The notes beneath the pieces were generated by a model. That model searched no databases. It was not told where the DNA came from and worked only from the letters and a program-made list of their open reading frames with translations. From positions 1-49,269 of the IMG/VR virus record IMGVR_UViG_3300004369_000650: DNA of 49,269 bases; one strand, 5' to 3'. Position numbers and translations under genes: made by a program. Shown piece after piece: positions 7,363 through 14,377 of this stretch (within the stretch, counting starts at the first letter, position 1; each line of letters opens with the position of its first letter). The stretch is from a virus.

Positions 7363-8049
7363 TTATTCGTCTCTATTACCCAATAAACTCAAAAGCATTT
7401 GGAATAGATTGATAAAGTTAAGGTACAAGCTCATTGATGTGCTGATAGCAAATTTAGCCAATTCATCGGTTGGAGAATTAGCACTTAAAAATGCAGTTTT
7501 TGCATTTTGGGTATCATAAGCAGTTAATCCTGTAAAGATAAGAACTCCGATGATACTTACTGTAAATTGTAGTGCAGAGCTTGCTAGGAAGATGTTTACT
7601 ACACTTGCAATAATAATACCGATTAGTCCAATCAGTAAGAAACTACCCCAACCGCTGATATCTTTCTTAGTGGTGTAACCGTAAATACTTGCTCCTGCAA
7701 ATGTTGCCGCAGTGATAAAAAACACCTGTGCAATACTTGCCGCAGTATAAATTGCAAATACTGTACTAAGGCTTACACCCATTAGTGCTGTGAATACATA
7801 ATAGAAGTTTCTTAAGAATTCAAAACTCCAATTTTTTCCAGCAAGACTATACCAAAAGATCATACCAAGTGGCGCCAGGATGAACAGCCATAAAGCCGAT
7901 CCCATTGCTGCCATTGCACCAGTAGCATATGTTAGGTAAGCAGTAACTCCGCTTAACCCAATACCAAGCGCAACATTATTATAAATTGCCAACATAAACT
8001 GACGCAGGTATTCGTCATATTGTGTGCGGACTTCAGTAATTGTACTCAT
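7363..8049 (-). CDS. Bax inhibitor-1 family membrane protein (YccA/TMBIM-like)
   Basis: 228 residues, about the usual length, with roughly seven hydrophobic segments. GASIYGYTTKKDISGWGSFLLIGLIG and TGLTAYDTQNAKTAF match the family's GYTTKrDLs...G.FLfmgLiGl and G.iAYDTQ.I signatures, including the conserved Asp of AYDTQ. Members form pH-sensitive Ca2+ leak channels or, in bacteria, interact with FtsH. It has its own consensus-type early promoter. A virus might use it to calm host membrane stress or proteolysis; that is an inference. It is unexpected in a phage and may have come from a host yccA/ybhL-type gene. Confidence 0.9.
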   Translation of the reverse strand: MSTITEVRTQYDEYLRQFMLAIYNNVALGIGLSGVTAYLTYATGAMAAMGSALWLFILAPLGMIFWYSLAGKNWSFEFLRNFYYVFTALMGVSLSTVFAIYTAASIAQVFFITAATFAGASIYGYTTKKDISGWGSFLLIGLIGIIIASVVNIFLASSALQFTVSIIGVLIFTGLTAYDTQNAKTAFLSANSPTDELAKFAISTSMSLYLNFINLFQMLLSLLGNRDE

Positions 8050-8069
8050 TTGATTCTCCTATATCATTG

Positions 8070-8098
8070 ATTATAACGTATGTCTTATTTAGAGTCAA
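8070..8098 (-). promoter_or_regulatory. sigma70-type promoter for the Bax-inhibitor gene
   Basis: Minus strand TTGACT (8098-8093), 17 bp spacer, TATAAT (8075-8070), 21 bases before the ATG. The spacer begins CTAAATAA, as in two other early promoters of this window. AGGAG lies 6 bases before the ATG. Confidence 0.85.
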
Positions 8099-8115
8099 AC
8101 AAAATATTTGCCAAA

Positions 8116-8610
8116 TTAACGATAAACTTGGTTCTGATTTTGCAAAGATCGTTCTTTTCCATCTTTATGCAACTGTTTTTGTTCGACAAATTTGTAAAGT
8201 TCGATGCGTAAACCTTCATCATTATCAGGTTTACGTGTTCCTCTGACTCCTTTAGCTCCTTTAGCTTCGGCGGCCTCTTCACTTTTTTGATGTAACTGTT
8301 TGTGGGTTTGCTTGTTATAAGGAATCTCGTAACTCATTGGGTATGGACGCCCTTCTTCCATAATCCACAACCAAATAACACCTTGGCTCTCATTTGCTTT
8401 CCATGCCAAAATATCAAACTCTACTGGCACCGTTTTTGATGTTGGTGAACCTAATATGGATTCATACGTATAGATTCCGCTAGTTACTACAGCAACCATT
8501 AAAGGTATAGCAATAAACAAACCTTGCATACGTATTTTAATCAACAAGATTGCGGCTGTTATAAAGAACAAAATAACCAAAGCATACAAAAAGTAGAGAT
8601 TATCAATCAT
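8116..8610 (-). CDS. membrane protein of the ExbB/ExbD-like operon, unknown
   Basis: 164 residues. Two N-terminal hydrophobic segments (about residues 5-25 and 30-48) are followed by a soluble part with VIWLWIMEEGRPYPMSYEIPY and a Lys/Glu/Gly-rich hinge (EEAAEAKGAKGVRGTRKP). The start forms an ATGA overlap with the exbD-like stop, so the product is probably made together with that complex. No family recognised; it may be the third component of the channel assembly. Confidence 0.75.
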   Translation of the reverse strand: MIDNLYFLYALVILFFITAAILLIKIRMQGLFIAIPLMVAVVTSGIYTYESILGSPTSKTVPVEFDILAWKANESQGVIWLWIMEEGRPYPMSYEIPYNKQTHKQLHQKSEEAAEAKGAKGVRGTRKPDNDEGLRIELYKFVEQKQLHKDGKERSLQNQNQVYR

Positions 8611-9266
8611 TTTGTTTTTCCATATGGGTTACTGGTACTGGGATTTCCAAATGCATTGTAGTTGTTATCGCCTTCGAGTGCGTTAACAAACTTCTTAGGT
8701 AAATTGTTTATTTCCCCAACGTCGCCTTCATTGTTTAAGATGCTGAATCTTAAAACAGTAGTTTCCTCGCCCATAGTAGTTAAGATTACTTCTTGTGCCC
8801 ATATCGTTTGGAATGGGTTAAGTCTAATTACAGAAACCTTAATAGGATCTAGATTATCTGGTTCAGACAGTCGATATAAATGCAAGTTAACAATGTATTC
8901 GCCTTGTTGCTTTCCTCTAAGGGTAACAACTTCTTGGTTAATTTGTACCAAAGATACATTACCATCTTTTGTGACAAATGAGTCTGTCAAACCTCCCATG
9001 TCGTCCATATCCAGGTGCATAATGCCCATTTGTTTAGAACGAAAACTAACAACTTTCTGATCTGGACTCTCTACCCATAAATCAATGTCTGACCGACTAG
9101 ACTTATTCCACTCTAATATTATTAAGTATTCGGCTTTTTGTACAATTTCTGCTTTTTTAGCCACTGGATTGATTAACAATAGAGTCAGAATAAACAGACT
9201 CAGGAATGTTAACAACAGAATAAACAAGAAGTCTGTAAACTCTAGTGCGTTGCGTTTAATCTTCAT
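8607..9266 (-). CDS. ExbD/TolR-like stator protein with a DUF2135-like beta domain
   Basis: 219 residues. One N-terminal transmembrane helix carries Asp12 in LEFTDFLFILLLTFLSLF, matching the proton-carrying Asp of ExbD/TolR/MotB. The outer part contains SDIDLWVESPDQKVVSF, LDMDDMGG and QQGEYIVNLHLYRL, the pattern of DUF2135/YfaP-like beta-sandwiches (DiDLhV.dP.G), not the usual ExbD periplasmic domain. It follows the ExbB-like gene with an overlap; the ATG at 9266 was preferred to a GTG three codons upstream. The expected complex is a pmf-driven inner-membrane motor whose outer domain binds an envelope target. The target is unknown. Confidence 0.75.
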   Translation of the reverse strand: MKIKRNALEFTDFLFILLLTFLSLFILTLLLINPVAKKAEIVQKAEYLIILEWNKSSRSDIDLWVESPDQKVVSFRSKQMGIMHLDMDDMGGLTDSFVTKDGNVSLVQINQEVVTLRGKQQGEYIVNLHLYRLSEPDNLDPIKVSVIRLNPFQTIWAQEVILTTMGEETTVLRFSILNNEGDVGEINNLPKKFVNALEGDNNYNAFGNPSTSNPYGKTK

Positions 9267-9714
9267 CGTCTTCACGCCCTAACAATACAAACTGAGTACG
9301 GAGGTGCAAACTAGTGACTAATCCAACTAAGGTAGTATTCAGAGCTGTAAATAAACCTGAAGTCAGAGCACCAAGTAAACGCTTTACTGCTTGAACGTCA
9401 TTGAGCTCGATATTTCCAAAAGTTCCCGACAGCATAATCATAAAACCAATAACAGTACCAACCATACCTAACGTAATAGCAATACTGGCAATATAAGTTT
9501 CGATTCTGTATATTGCGTTTGTGCTAAACTTATAGTATTTCCAACCAATGCTGATTGTACTAAATGCTAATAGTCCTGTTATCAATCCTGTGATGTATGT
9601 TTTATCTTGCGTGTATATAGGATTTAGGATGTCGAAATCCCAGAGTATATACAGACATCCAACCGTTAAGCAGTTAAATAACCACCAATATAAAAAATTT
9701 CGTTTCACTTCCAC
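9256..9714 (-). CDS. ExbB/TolQ/MotA-type proton channel subunit
   Basis: 152 residues, shorter than ExbB or TolQ (about 230-245). Four hydrophobic segments are visible. The last two carry the family core: ITLGMVGTVIGFMIMLSG, then LLGALTSGLFTALNTTLVGL, matching LLGLlGTVxG and GIxxALxTTxxGL of ExbB/TolQ. The start is a GTG (9714), with another GTG two codons later; no ATG is available and AAAGG precedes it. It overlaps the ExbD-like gene, so the pair should form one complex. Confidence 0.8.
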   Translation of the reverse strand: MEVKRNFLYWWLFNCLTVGCLYILWDFDILNPIYTQDKTYITGLITGLLAFSTISIGWKYYKFSTNAIYRIETYIASIAITLGMVGTVIGFMIMLSGTFGNIELNDVQAVKRLLGALTSGLFTALNTTLVGLVTSLHLRTQFVLLGREDDED

Positions 9715-9756
9715 AAACCTTTATTCTAATTTTGTAGAAGACAAAAATTTTAACGC

Positions 9757-9963
9757 CTACTCATTTAGTTCTTTTTGTAAGCGAGAAATTTCATCTTTAA
9801 GATGCAGTTTCTTAAGTTTTAGAGCTCCAATACGTTCAGCATCACATGTTACATGTGATTGCATCTGGTCTACTGTATTATTTAACAAAGAATGGGTTCT
9901 TTCCAGACTTTCTAGTTTAGTTCTTAACTTTTCCTTAGGAATACTTTTTTTAATACCGGACAT
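9757..9963 (-). CDS. DUF465-like coiled-coil protein
   Basis: 68 residues, mostly helical. The C-terminal RIGALKLKKLHLKDEISRL matches the DUF465/YdcH signature (LKk.KL.lKDeI). The first half has heptad-like Leu spacing. The ATG overlaps the stop of the transglycosylase gene (TAATG). Function of the family is unknown; small size and coiled coil suggest an adaptor. Confidence 0.7.
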   Translation of the reverse strand: MSGIKKSIPKEKLRTKLESLERTHSLLNNTVDQMQSHVTCDAERIGALKLKKLHLKDEISRLQKELNE

Positions 9964-11432
9964 TAAGCCTCCTCTGTAAACAATGCGTTAAACATTGTAT
10001 TTGCGTTTTTAGCTTTCTTTCCTGTGTACCCGCGAGTTCCCTGGATATCCATCCAATAATTGTCGTATTTGTCAATCAACTTCATACTCGCATCTTTGGT
10101 TGGTGCTGAAAAGATATCGTTGACAATATCTCTAAAGTATGCATAGTCGCCTCGTTGGTTCCACATCATTGCCGGATGTTCACCAGCATCATAGCGTCTG
10201 TTTGCTTCTTGAACTGCTGTCAAGTGCATCCATACGTTATGATTCATTAGCAGGCAATAGCTGAAGCTATCCCATGATGTTTTGCCTTCTTTGCCTATCT
10301 TGTTAACGTCTCCAGGACCATAAACACAGATGTCACCAAGTTTTAGGTCTTTACTAATAGGAGAGTCTTCCCAGTTATCATATGCGCCTTCTTGTATAAC
10401 AGCATCACGAATCCAACGTGTATCTCGTGCTAGATTCTTGTTGTCAACAAACGAGCCCATGATGTAACTCCATTTGCCGTTGTGCGGGAATCTATTTTCT
10501 CTGTAGACTTGACCGTTAGCAGTTCCAAGGAATGGACTAGCACAGTCAAAGCTGATTTGGAAGTTTTCATTGTAGTTGCGTTGCACTGCACGTTGAATGT
10601 CTGTTAGCAGTAGTGCCCATTCAAGTTTGCTAGTGCCCAAAAAGTGCATCCAGTCATGTAAGCCTGGAAGTAGTAGCCCGTCATAGTGAAGTGAGACAAT
10701 GCGCTTGAGAATCAAGTGAACGTCACACATATTCTGTCCACCCATTGCCCATCCATTAAAATGATTGTCGGGGTACTTGTTTGGATCGCAGTAGTCTTTC
10801 ATCTGCTGATACCAATCTTCTGCGTCTGTGTGATTCTCACCTTGTAGAACGTTTAAGAATTTACACGCACCAGTACGATTGTTGATAAAGTAATCGTTGT
10901 TAACACGAGTTGCGTTAACTGCTTCTTGATATGTGCTAATACCTGTTGCTTTTGCGCCTTCTGGACTACGGGCTACCCATGCTGGAATATCCAACACCAT
11001 ACCATAGTCCATGAGAGAGTCCATCCATTCCAATACTTGTTTACGTTTTTTAGATGCGTGTGGGCAGTTAGGATCTTTCCAATCTCCAGGCCATTTACCT
11101 TTACCAATTTGGAAGCCGCCTGAATCACCTAGTACCCAACTATTTCCATCTTTTACACGTTTACGAAATACTTCTTCTCTGTCGTCTTGCTTGTTAAGGT
11201 CTAGGTTAGCGTGTCCTGCACTGTACAAACACCATTTGTAGTAGAACAAAGGATTGTTAGGATCTAAGAAGTTTAGACTTTCTACATCATTGGTAAGGTG
11301 TGCAGGAATACGGGCAGGGTCGATGTATGGATAGCGCATCCGCTGATACCCGATAAAACTAGAGTAAAAGCTAGATGTAGCAGGCAAAAACATTGCATAG
11401 TCTTTGCGCTGTTTGTTTGTTAAGTTATCCAT
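9963..11432 (-). CDS. dpdA: DpdA/TGT-like transglycosylase, candidate 7-deazaguanine DNA insertase
   Basis: 489 residues. VLGDSGGFQIGKGKWPGD contains the DSGGFQ motif of tRNA-guanine transglycosylases, whose first Asp is catalytic; FQISFDCASP matches the FDC(V)LP nucleophile region; and a G/H-rich PGLHDWMHFLG follows. The CxCxxC...H zinc site of bacterial tRNA enzymes is absent, as in phage/DNA-specific DpdA proteins. The expected reaction is exchange of guanine in DNA for a 7-deazaguanine made by the FolE-QueD-QueE branch, protecting phage DNA from host nucleases. It lies directly downstream of the sliding clamp gene, so it is co-expressed with replication. The DNA-versus-tRNA assignment is inferred from family and context. 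Confidence 0.85.
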   Translation of the reverse strand: MDNLTNKQRKDYAMFLPATSSFYSSFIGYQRMRYPYIDPARIPAHLTNDVESLNFLDPNNPLFYYKWCLYSAGHANLDLNKQDDREEVFRKRVKDGNSWVLGDSGGFQIGKGKWPGDWKDPNCPHASKKRKQVLEWMDSLMDYGMVLDIPAWVARSPEGAKATGISTYQEAVNATRVNNDYFINNRTGACKFLNVLQGENHTDAEDWYQQMKDYCDPNKYPDNHFNGWAMGGQNMCDVHLILKRIVSLHYDGLLLPGLHDWMHFLGTSKLEWALLLTDIQRAVQRNYNENFQISFDCASPFLGTANGQVYRENRFPHNGKWSYIMGSFVDNKNLARDTRWIRDAVIQEGAYDNWEDSPISKDLKLGDICVYGPGDVNKIGKEGKTSWDSFSYCLLMNHNVWMHLTAVQEANRRYDAGEHPAMMWNQRGDYAYFRDIVNDIFSAPTKDASMKLIDKYDNYWMDIQGTRGYTGKKAKNANTMFNALFTEEA

Positions 11433-11434
11433 TT

Positions 11435-12157
11435 TTACTTTGTTTGCGCTGGTAAAATGTAGTTGTATTCAATAAGACCGCTATCTACAGTAATCATACC
11501 TGCGCCGTCATCGCTGATCTTAAATGTTTTATCTCCTGGTAGGCTTAAAATTGCATTAACATAGGCAACAGGATAACTCCATGAATTTTTAAGTTTTCCG
11601 CTTACGCCTTGTTCAAACACAAACTCGCCACTGTGACTGCTAGGGTCGCCAAAGTAGACCATTAGTTTATTATCCTCGACACGCACACTGAACGTGGCTT
11701 CATCTGGGTGTGCTTGACTCATAAACTTCAAACGCTGAATACTTGTAACTGTGGGAACAATATCAACGTTCCAGGTAACGTTTGCAAACTTAAAGTTCTT
11801 AACAATAGTGTTAACAACATTCTCGCCCATAAAGCGATAGTCATTTTGGAAATCACCTTCTTTGTTTTCTAAGTGCAAACTAGTAGCAACACCGTTATCT
11901 TGTTGTACACTAATCTTTGCATCTTCTTTATAAACAGGAAGATTAAGTAGGGTATTGAGTCTGCCTAGGTTAGGCATACCAAATGTACCCATAAAGTCTG
12001 CAACTACATTCTTAAAGTTTGCTTCAATGACCACACTGGACCGGTCTTCACTGATGCTGTTTAACTTCATTGAATCCTTGGTGCCAGTAACTTTGGCAAT
12101 ATCAATTCCGCCCAAGCCATAGGTGTGCTGGACAATGTCTAATAGATAGTCTTTCAT
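11435..12157 (-). CDS. 45: DNA polymerase sliding clamp (gp45-like)
   Basis: 240 residues, close to T4 gp45 (228) and marine T4-like clamps. I recognise the overall pattern: VVIEANFKNVVADFMGTFGMPNL, LNTLLNLPVYKEDAKI, TVTSIQRLKFMSQAH and SWSYPVAYVNAILSL, ending with IEYNYILPAQTK. It forms a trimeric ring on DNA that tethers the polymerase and, in T4, also activates late transcription. A separate strong promoter lies 31-59 bases upstream. The dpdA-like gene starts 2 bases after it. Confidence 0.9.
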   Translation of the reverse strand: MKDYLLDIVQHTYGLGGIDIAKVTGTKDSMKLNSISEDRSSVVIEANFKNVVADFMGTFGMPNLGRLNTLLNLPVYKEDAKISVQQDNGVATSLHLENKEGDFQNDYRFMGENVVNTIVKNFKFANVTWNVDIVPTVTSIQRLKFMSQAHPDEATFSVRVEDNKLMVYFGDPSSHSGEFVFEQGVSGKLKNSWSYPVAYVNAILSLPGDKTFKISDDGAGMITVDSGLIEYNYILPAQTK

Positions 12158-12187
12158 TTATAGATCCTTTGTTCTAGATTGTGTATT

Positions 12188-12216
12188 AATATAACATACG
12201 TTATTTAGGCTGTCAA
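12188..12216 (-). promoter_or_regulatory. sigma70-type promoter for the clamp-dpdA-exb operon
   Basis: Minus strand TTGACA (12216-12211), 17 bp spacer beginning GCCTAAATAA, TATATT (12193-12188). The -35 lies in the end of the methyltransferase gene. AAAGGA precedes the clamp ATG. Confidence 0.85.
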
Positions 12217-13185
12217 ACTTTTTGGAGAACTTTTTATAGTTTTAATCTCCGCTAATGCTTGGTGTGCTTTGATAGTTTTTAGTTCGCCAGGCTTCTTGAT
12301 TTCAAGCCAACTCAAAGTGTTGTAGTCAAAGTCAGCAACTATATCGAATCCTAAGCTGGTAGCCAATGGAATTAAAAGACTCTTAGGCATGTAACTCATA
12401 AAGTAGTTTTCAGCATAAGAAGCCGCTGGACCTAGATCAGCGTTATTATATGTAAACATCATAACTCCGCCTGGGCGTAGCAGTTTAAAGATTTCAGATA
12501 GGTAGTCTTTGAATCCTTGGATGCTACGATAGTTAAAGTAATTGAAGCTGAATACGAAACCAAACTGTTCTTGTGGTAACATACTAAAATCAATTTGCAC
12601 TGTGTCGGTTGAGTTTACCGCAAAGTCGTGTATTAAATAAGAACGAATACGGTTTCTATACTGATCGTCAAATTGATTCATAGTGTTATCTATGAACTCT
12701 TGATAGTTGTCAGTGATGTATAGCGGATCACCTGCTACAAGATATTTGGTCATTTCGCCATCTCTACAGCCAAACTCGAGTACAGGATATCGCCAGTCTA
12801 CATAACGTCCAATACGGCTTAGGAAAGGTTGGAATGCTTCCTTAGGCACGTACAGTTGGCGAACTTCTCGAATACTTTGTGCTGTATCGTAAGCAAGTTC
12901 TAAGTCATAGTTCTGTGCATAGAATTTCCTACTTAGATGACCAATATCTTCGTCGATTTTATTGTTTCTGTCAGCAAGTGTTTGCTCAATTCTTGTTAAT
13001 TCATCTATTACTGCTTTTAAGTTGTCAATAGTTTTTTGCAAATACTCATTGTGTTCACCCGTGACATTCACATCGCGAATTGAAAGTATGGTGTTACAGA
13101 GTCCGTCGATATGCGTTTGTATACCGGCGACTTTAAGACTGTTGTTTAACCTGTTTTTAAAATTGACCAACTCACTCAGTTTCAT
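12205..13185 (-). CDS. SAM-dependent methyltransferase with N-terminal coiled coil
   Basis: 326 residues. Residues ~1-110 are helical with repeated hydrophobic spacing (coiled coil). The C-terminal domain has motif I VLEFGCRDGEMTKYL and the late-strand motif FKLLRPGGVMMFTYNN, both typical of class I methyltransferases; FGFVFSFNYFNY lies where motif IV is expected. Start 13185 has AAGGA six bases upstream; a GTG just before it is the alternative. It sits between the radical SAM gene and the clamp. The substrate (protein, small molecule or nucleic acid) cannot be told. Confidence 0.75.
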   Translation of the reverse strand: MKLSELVNFKNRLNNSLKVAGIQTHIDGLCNTILSIRDVNVTGEHNEYLQKTIDNLKAVIDELTRIEQTLADRNNKIDEDIGHLSRKFYAQNYDLELAYDTAQSIREVRQLYVPKEAFQPFLSRIGRYVDWRYPVLEFGCRDGEMTKYLVAGDPLYITDNYQEFIDNTMNQFDDQYRNRIRSYLIHDFAVNSTDTVQIDFSMLPQEQFGFVFSFNYFNYRSIQGFKDYLSEIFKLLRPGGVMMFTYNNADLGPAASYAENYFMSYMPKSLLIPLATSLGFDIVADFDYNTLSWLEIKKPGELKTIKAHQALAEIKTIKSSPKSLTA

Positions 13186-13216
13186 CACTGATCCTTATCG
13201 ATATATTAACTACTAC

Positions 13217-13224
13217 TATTTAAT
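13217..13224 (-). promoter_or_regulatory. weak late-promoter-like element
   Basis: ATTAAATA on the minus strand, 32 bases before the methyltransferase start, similar to the T4 late -10 element TATAAATA. One mismatch; low confidence. Confidence 0.35.
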
Positions 13225-13243
13225 CTTTGTGTCATTCATCTAA

Positions 13244-14377
13244 TCAATTTTTTAAGTGGCTAAGGTTATGTAACTCTACTTTCATCTCTCCGTTGACTAT
13301 TTCTGGCGAATTAATTATTTCTACTAGTTCCCCAAAGTTTGGATGATTGGGTAACCAAACTGCATGGTCGCTAAAAGTATTAGTTCCGCCTATTGTAAAA
13401 GTACCCCAATCAGTGATCTTTTGCAACTCGATTACATCTACACCTAGTTGATTACCTATGCGTACAAATTTGATGATATCTTTATAGTTAGATTTCTGTA
13501 CTACAAAGTTTAAGATAACATTCATATTGGGGTTGAATTCATTTTTCCAATCTACGATGTATTTTGTACTTTCTAGTAACTTGTTCCAACTGCCTCCCCT
13601 TCTAGTAATATTATACACTTCAGGGGAGCCTGCGTCAAAACTAATTTTAAATCGTCGAACAAAATTATGAATGCCTGTTAAATTTTTCCAATGATCTTTA
13701 ACTAGTATGCCATTGGTAACAATTTCTATAACTCGATCATGTAGGACATCCGGATCGATTTTTCCAAGTAATTGCCTATAGATATGACTAGCAAACGGAT
13801 CGCCATCTCCGCTTACAGTGAATTGCAACTCATGTTGATGATTGTTGATCAATTTAGCAATATGCTCTGACATACGCATACGTAGGTCAAAACTTTCGCC
13901 TTCTTTGTGAAAAATAAGTTCTGTTCGGCAGCTAGGACAACGAAGATTACAACTATTATCTATAGCAAAAATGATTCTAGTAACAGTGTCGGGCGTGTTC
14001 AAATTATCTCGAAGTTCGTTGTTTGCAATAATATGACAAGTTCGTTCGTCGCAGTATCTGTAACTCCCGTCAACGATTGATGCTTGAATTTCTTGTGCTT
14101 TAGGACTTTTAACAATGTCATCTAAACTATTAAAGTCCATGATGTTGCCAACAGGTATCGGTAACCATGCTTGACATATGCAAACAAAACATTCTCCGTA
14201 GCGGTCAATAGTAACATCATTAAATGGACTATGACAGTACTTTCCTTTTAGACCTAAGTCTTTTTGAAAGTTCATGCCAATAGAATCATAACGAAACTTG
14301 CTATCTCTACCCAAGTCGTCAACTGTTAGAGGTATACGTTCTAATGTTTTATAACTTTGGATATCTACATTAGTCAC
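13244..14377 (-). CDS. radical SAM protein with N-terminal SPASM-like cysteine cluster
   Basis: 377 residues. FAIDNSCNLRCPSCRTELIF holds the CxxxCxxC 4Fe-4S/SAM motif, followed by a glycine-rich FTVSGDGDPFAS and FKISFDAGSPEVY, as in peptide- or substrate-modifying radical SAM enzymes. Before the core, YCHSPFNDVTIDRYGECFVC and YCDERTCH form a Cys-rich block resembling a SPASM auxiliary cluster, which normally lies after the core. The GTG start follows the polymerase stop immediately, with GGAAG at a good distance. It probably shares the dsbA-polymerase transcript. The substrate is unknown; it is not QueE-like. Confidence 0.8.
   Translation of the reverse strand: MTNVDIQSYKTLERIPLTVDDLGRDSKFRYDSIGMNFQKDLGLKGKYCHSPFNDVTIDRYGECFVCICQAWLPIPVGNIMDFNSLDDIVKSPKAQEIQASIVDGSYRYCDERTCHIIANNELRDNLNTPDTVTRIIFAIDNSCNLRCPSCRTELIFHKEGESFDLRMRMSEHIAKLINNHQHELQFTVSGDGDPFASHIYRQLLGKIDPDVLHDRVIEIVTNGILVKDHWKNLTGIHNFVRRFKISFDAGSPEVYNITRRGGSWNKLLESTKYIVDWKNEFNPNMNVILNFVVQKSNYKDIIKFVRIGNQLGVDVIELQKITDWGTFTIGGTNTFSDHAVWLPNHPNFGELVEIINSPEIVNGEMKVELHNLSHLKN

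Noticed and set aside
8116-9714. A Zorya defence system
   Set aside because: The ExbB-like protein lacks the long cytoplasmic tail of ZorA and no ZorC/D/E helicase-nuclease genes are near.
9757-9963. Antitoxin or DNA-binding regulator
   Set aside because: No DNA-binding motif; the DUF465-like C-terminus explains the sequence better.
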